A program made the translations under genes and the position numbers. 64,000 nt of DNA from Cedecea lapagei (GTDB taxonomy: Bacteria; Pseudomonadota; Gammaproteobacteria; Enterobacterales; Enterobacteriaceae). Below the pieces are notes generated by a model that worked only from the letters and a program-made list of their open reading frames with translations, had not been told where the DNA came from and did not search any database. The stretch is from contig NZ_LR134201.1 of the NCBI RefSeq assembly GCF_900635955.1, forward strand, positions 3,968,001 to 4,032,000, in the 5' to 3' direction. Below, one piece after another: positions 63,838 to 64,000 of the stretch; the first letter of the stretch is position 1; each line of letters begins with the position of its first letter.

Positions 63838-64000
63838 CTATCCGGCAAGCGGTATTTCGGCGTCAAATTCACGCCCTGATTTCACCACGCCATAAGCCAG
63901 CTGCAGTAGCTTTCTCATTCCTGCACATACTCGCTCTTTTCCTGCCTTACCTCTACTCTCCAGCCGCCTCATCAGGTCTTTCACCACTTCATTACACCTT
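63838..64000 (-). mobile_element. IS110-family transposase, C-terminal part (continues past window)
   Basis: On the minus strand the frame enters at the window edge and stops with TAG at 63838-63840. The 53 visible codons include VVKDLMRRLESRGKAGKERV and CAGMRKLLQLAYGVVKSGRE, which match the C-terminal end of IS110-type transposases (the RL..GK..K.A..A.MRKLL pattern). Whether the element is complete cannot be seen. A GC-rich repeat lies immediately beyond its end. Confidence 0.75.

Overview
The window is chromosomal DNA of a member of the Enterobacteriaceae. Gene content and order match the E. coli/Klebsiella/Enterobacter core in several blocks: ygiF-glnE-hldE, ygiM-cca-bacA-folB-plsY, tsaD / rpsU-dnaG-rpoD / mug / ileX, and aer...patA. 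The species cannot be fixed from the sequence alone; a lineage near Enterobacter, Cedecea or Leclercia is a guess.

Layout. 1-3870: purine salvage (LysR regulator, adenine deaminase, NCS2 permease). 3880-13800: housekeeping genes for LPS heptose synthesis, nitrogen regulation, polyphosphate hydrolysis, tRNA maturation, undecaprenyl phosphate recycling, folate and phospholipid synthesis. 13984-16311: an MFS transporter and an unusual stand-alone TrpC. 16469-22697: tsaD, the macromolecular synthesis operon, mug and tRNA-Ile2 (ileX). 22699-24167: a small block carrying yagU between two exact 40-bp copies of the ileX terminator. 24189-27090: yoaC, a chemoreceptor and a secreted cupin protein. 27489-34668: an aryl/beta-glucoside module (GH1 phospho-beta-glucosidase, ROK kinase, GntR regulator, PTS IIB and IIC without IIA, LamB/BglH-type porin). 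34727-39208: a periplasmic histidine phosphatase, a shortened S-adenosylhomocysteine hydrolase-like protein, and a cytochrome b561 / TPR / ECF sigma / anti-sigma cassette.

39249-41030 is an AT-rich accessory island. It holds what appears to be an undescribed class II-type microcin precursor with a perfect double-glycine leader, two small membrane proteins that may give immunity, and the last ~77 codons of a bacteriocin-exporter-like ABC ATPase. This is the strongest candidate for a new system in the window.

41037-43073: uxuR and uxuA with three clear UxuR-type operators. 43330-43720: a CspA-family gene with a cold-box leader. 43881-50571: curA, a CitS-type carrier with its CitA/CitB-type two-component system, and aer. 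50876-58769: proP, a five-gene peptide-type ABC importer and a DgcZ-like zinc-sensing diguanylate cyclase, all lying between aer and patA, which are neighbours in E. coli. 59242-60639: patA with a sigma-54 promoter. 60806-63733: a reduced AI-2 locus (lsrF, lsrG, lsrK only). 63838-64000: the end of an IS110-type transposase. GC-rich palindromic intergenic repeats occur at five places.
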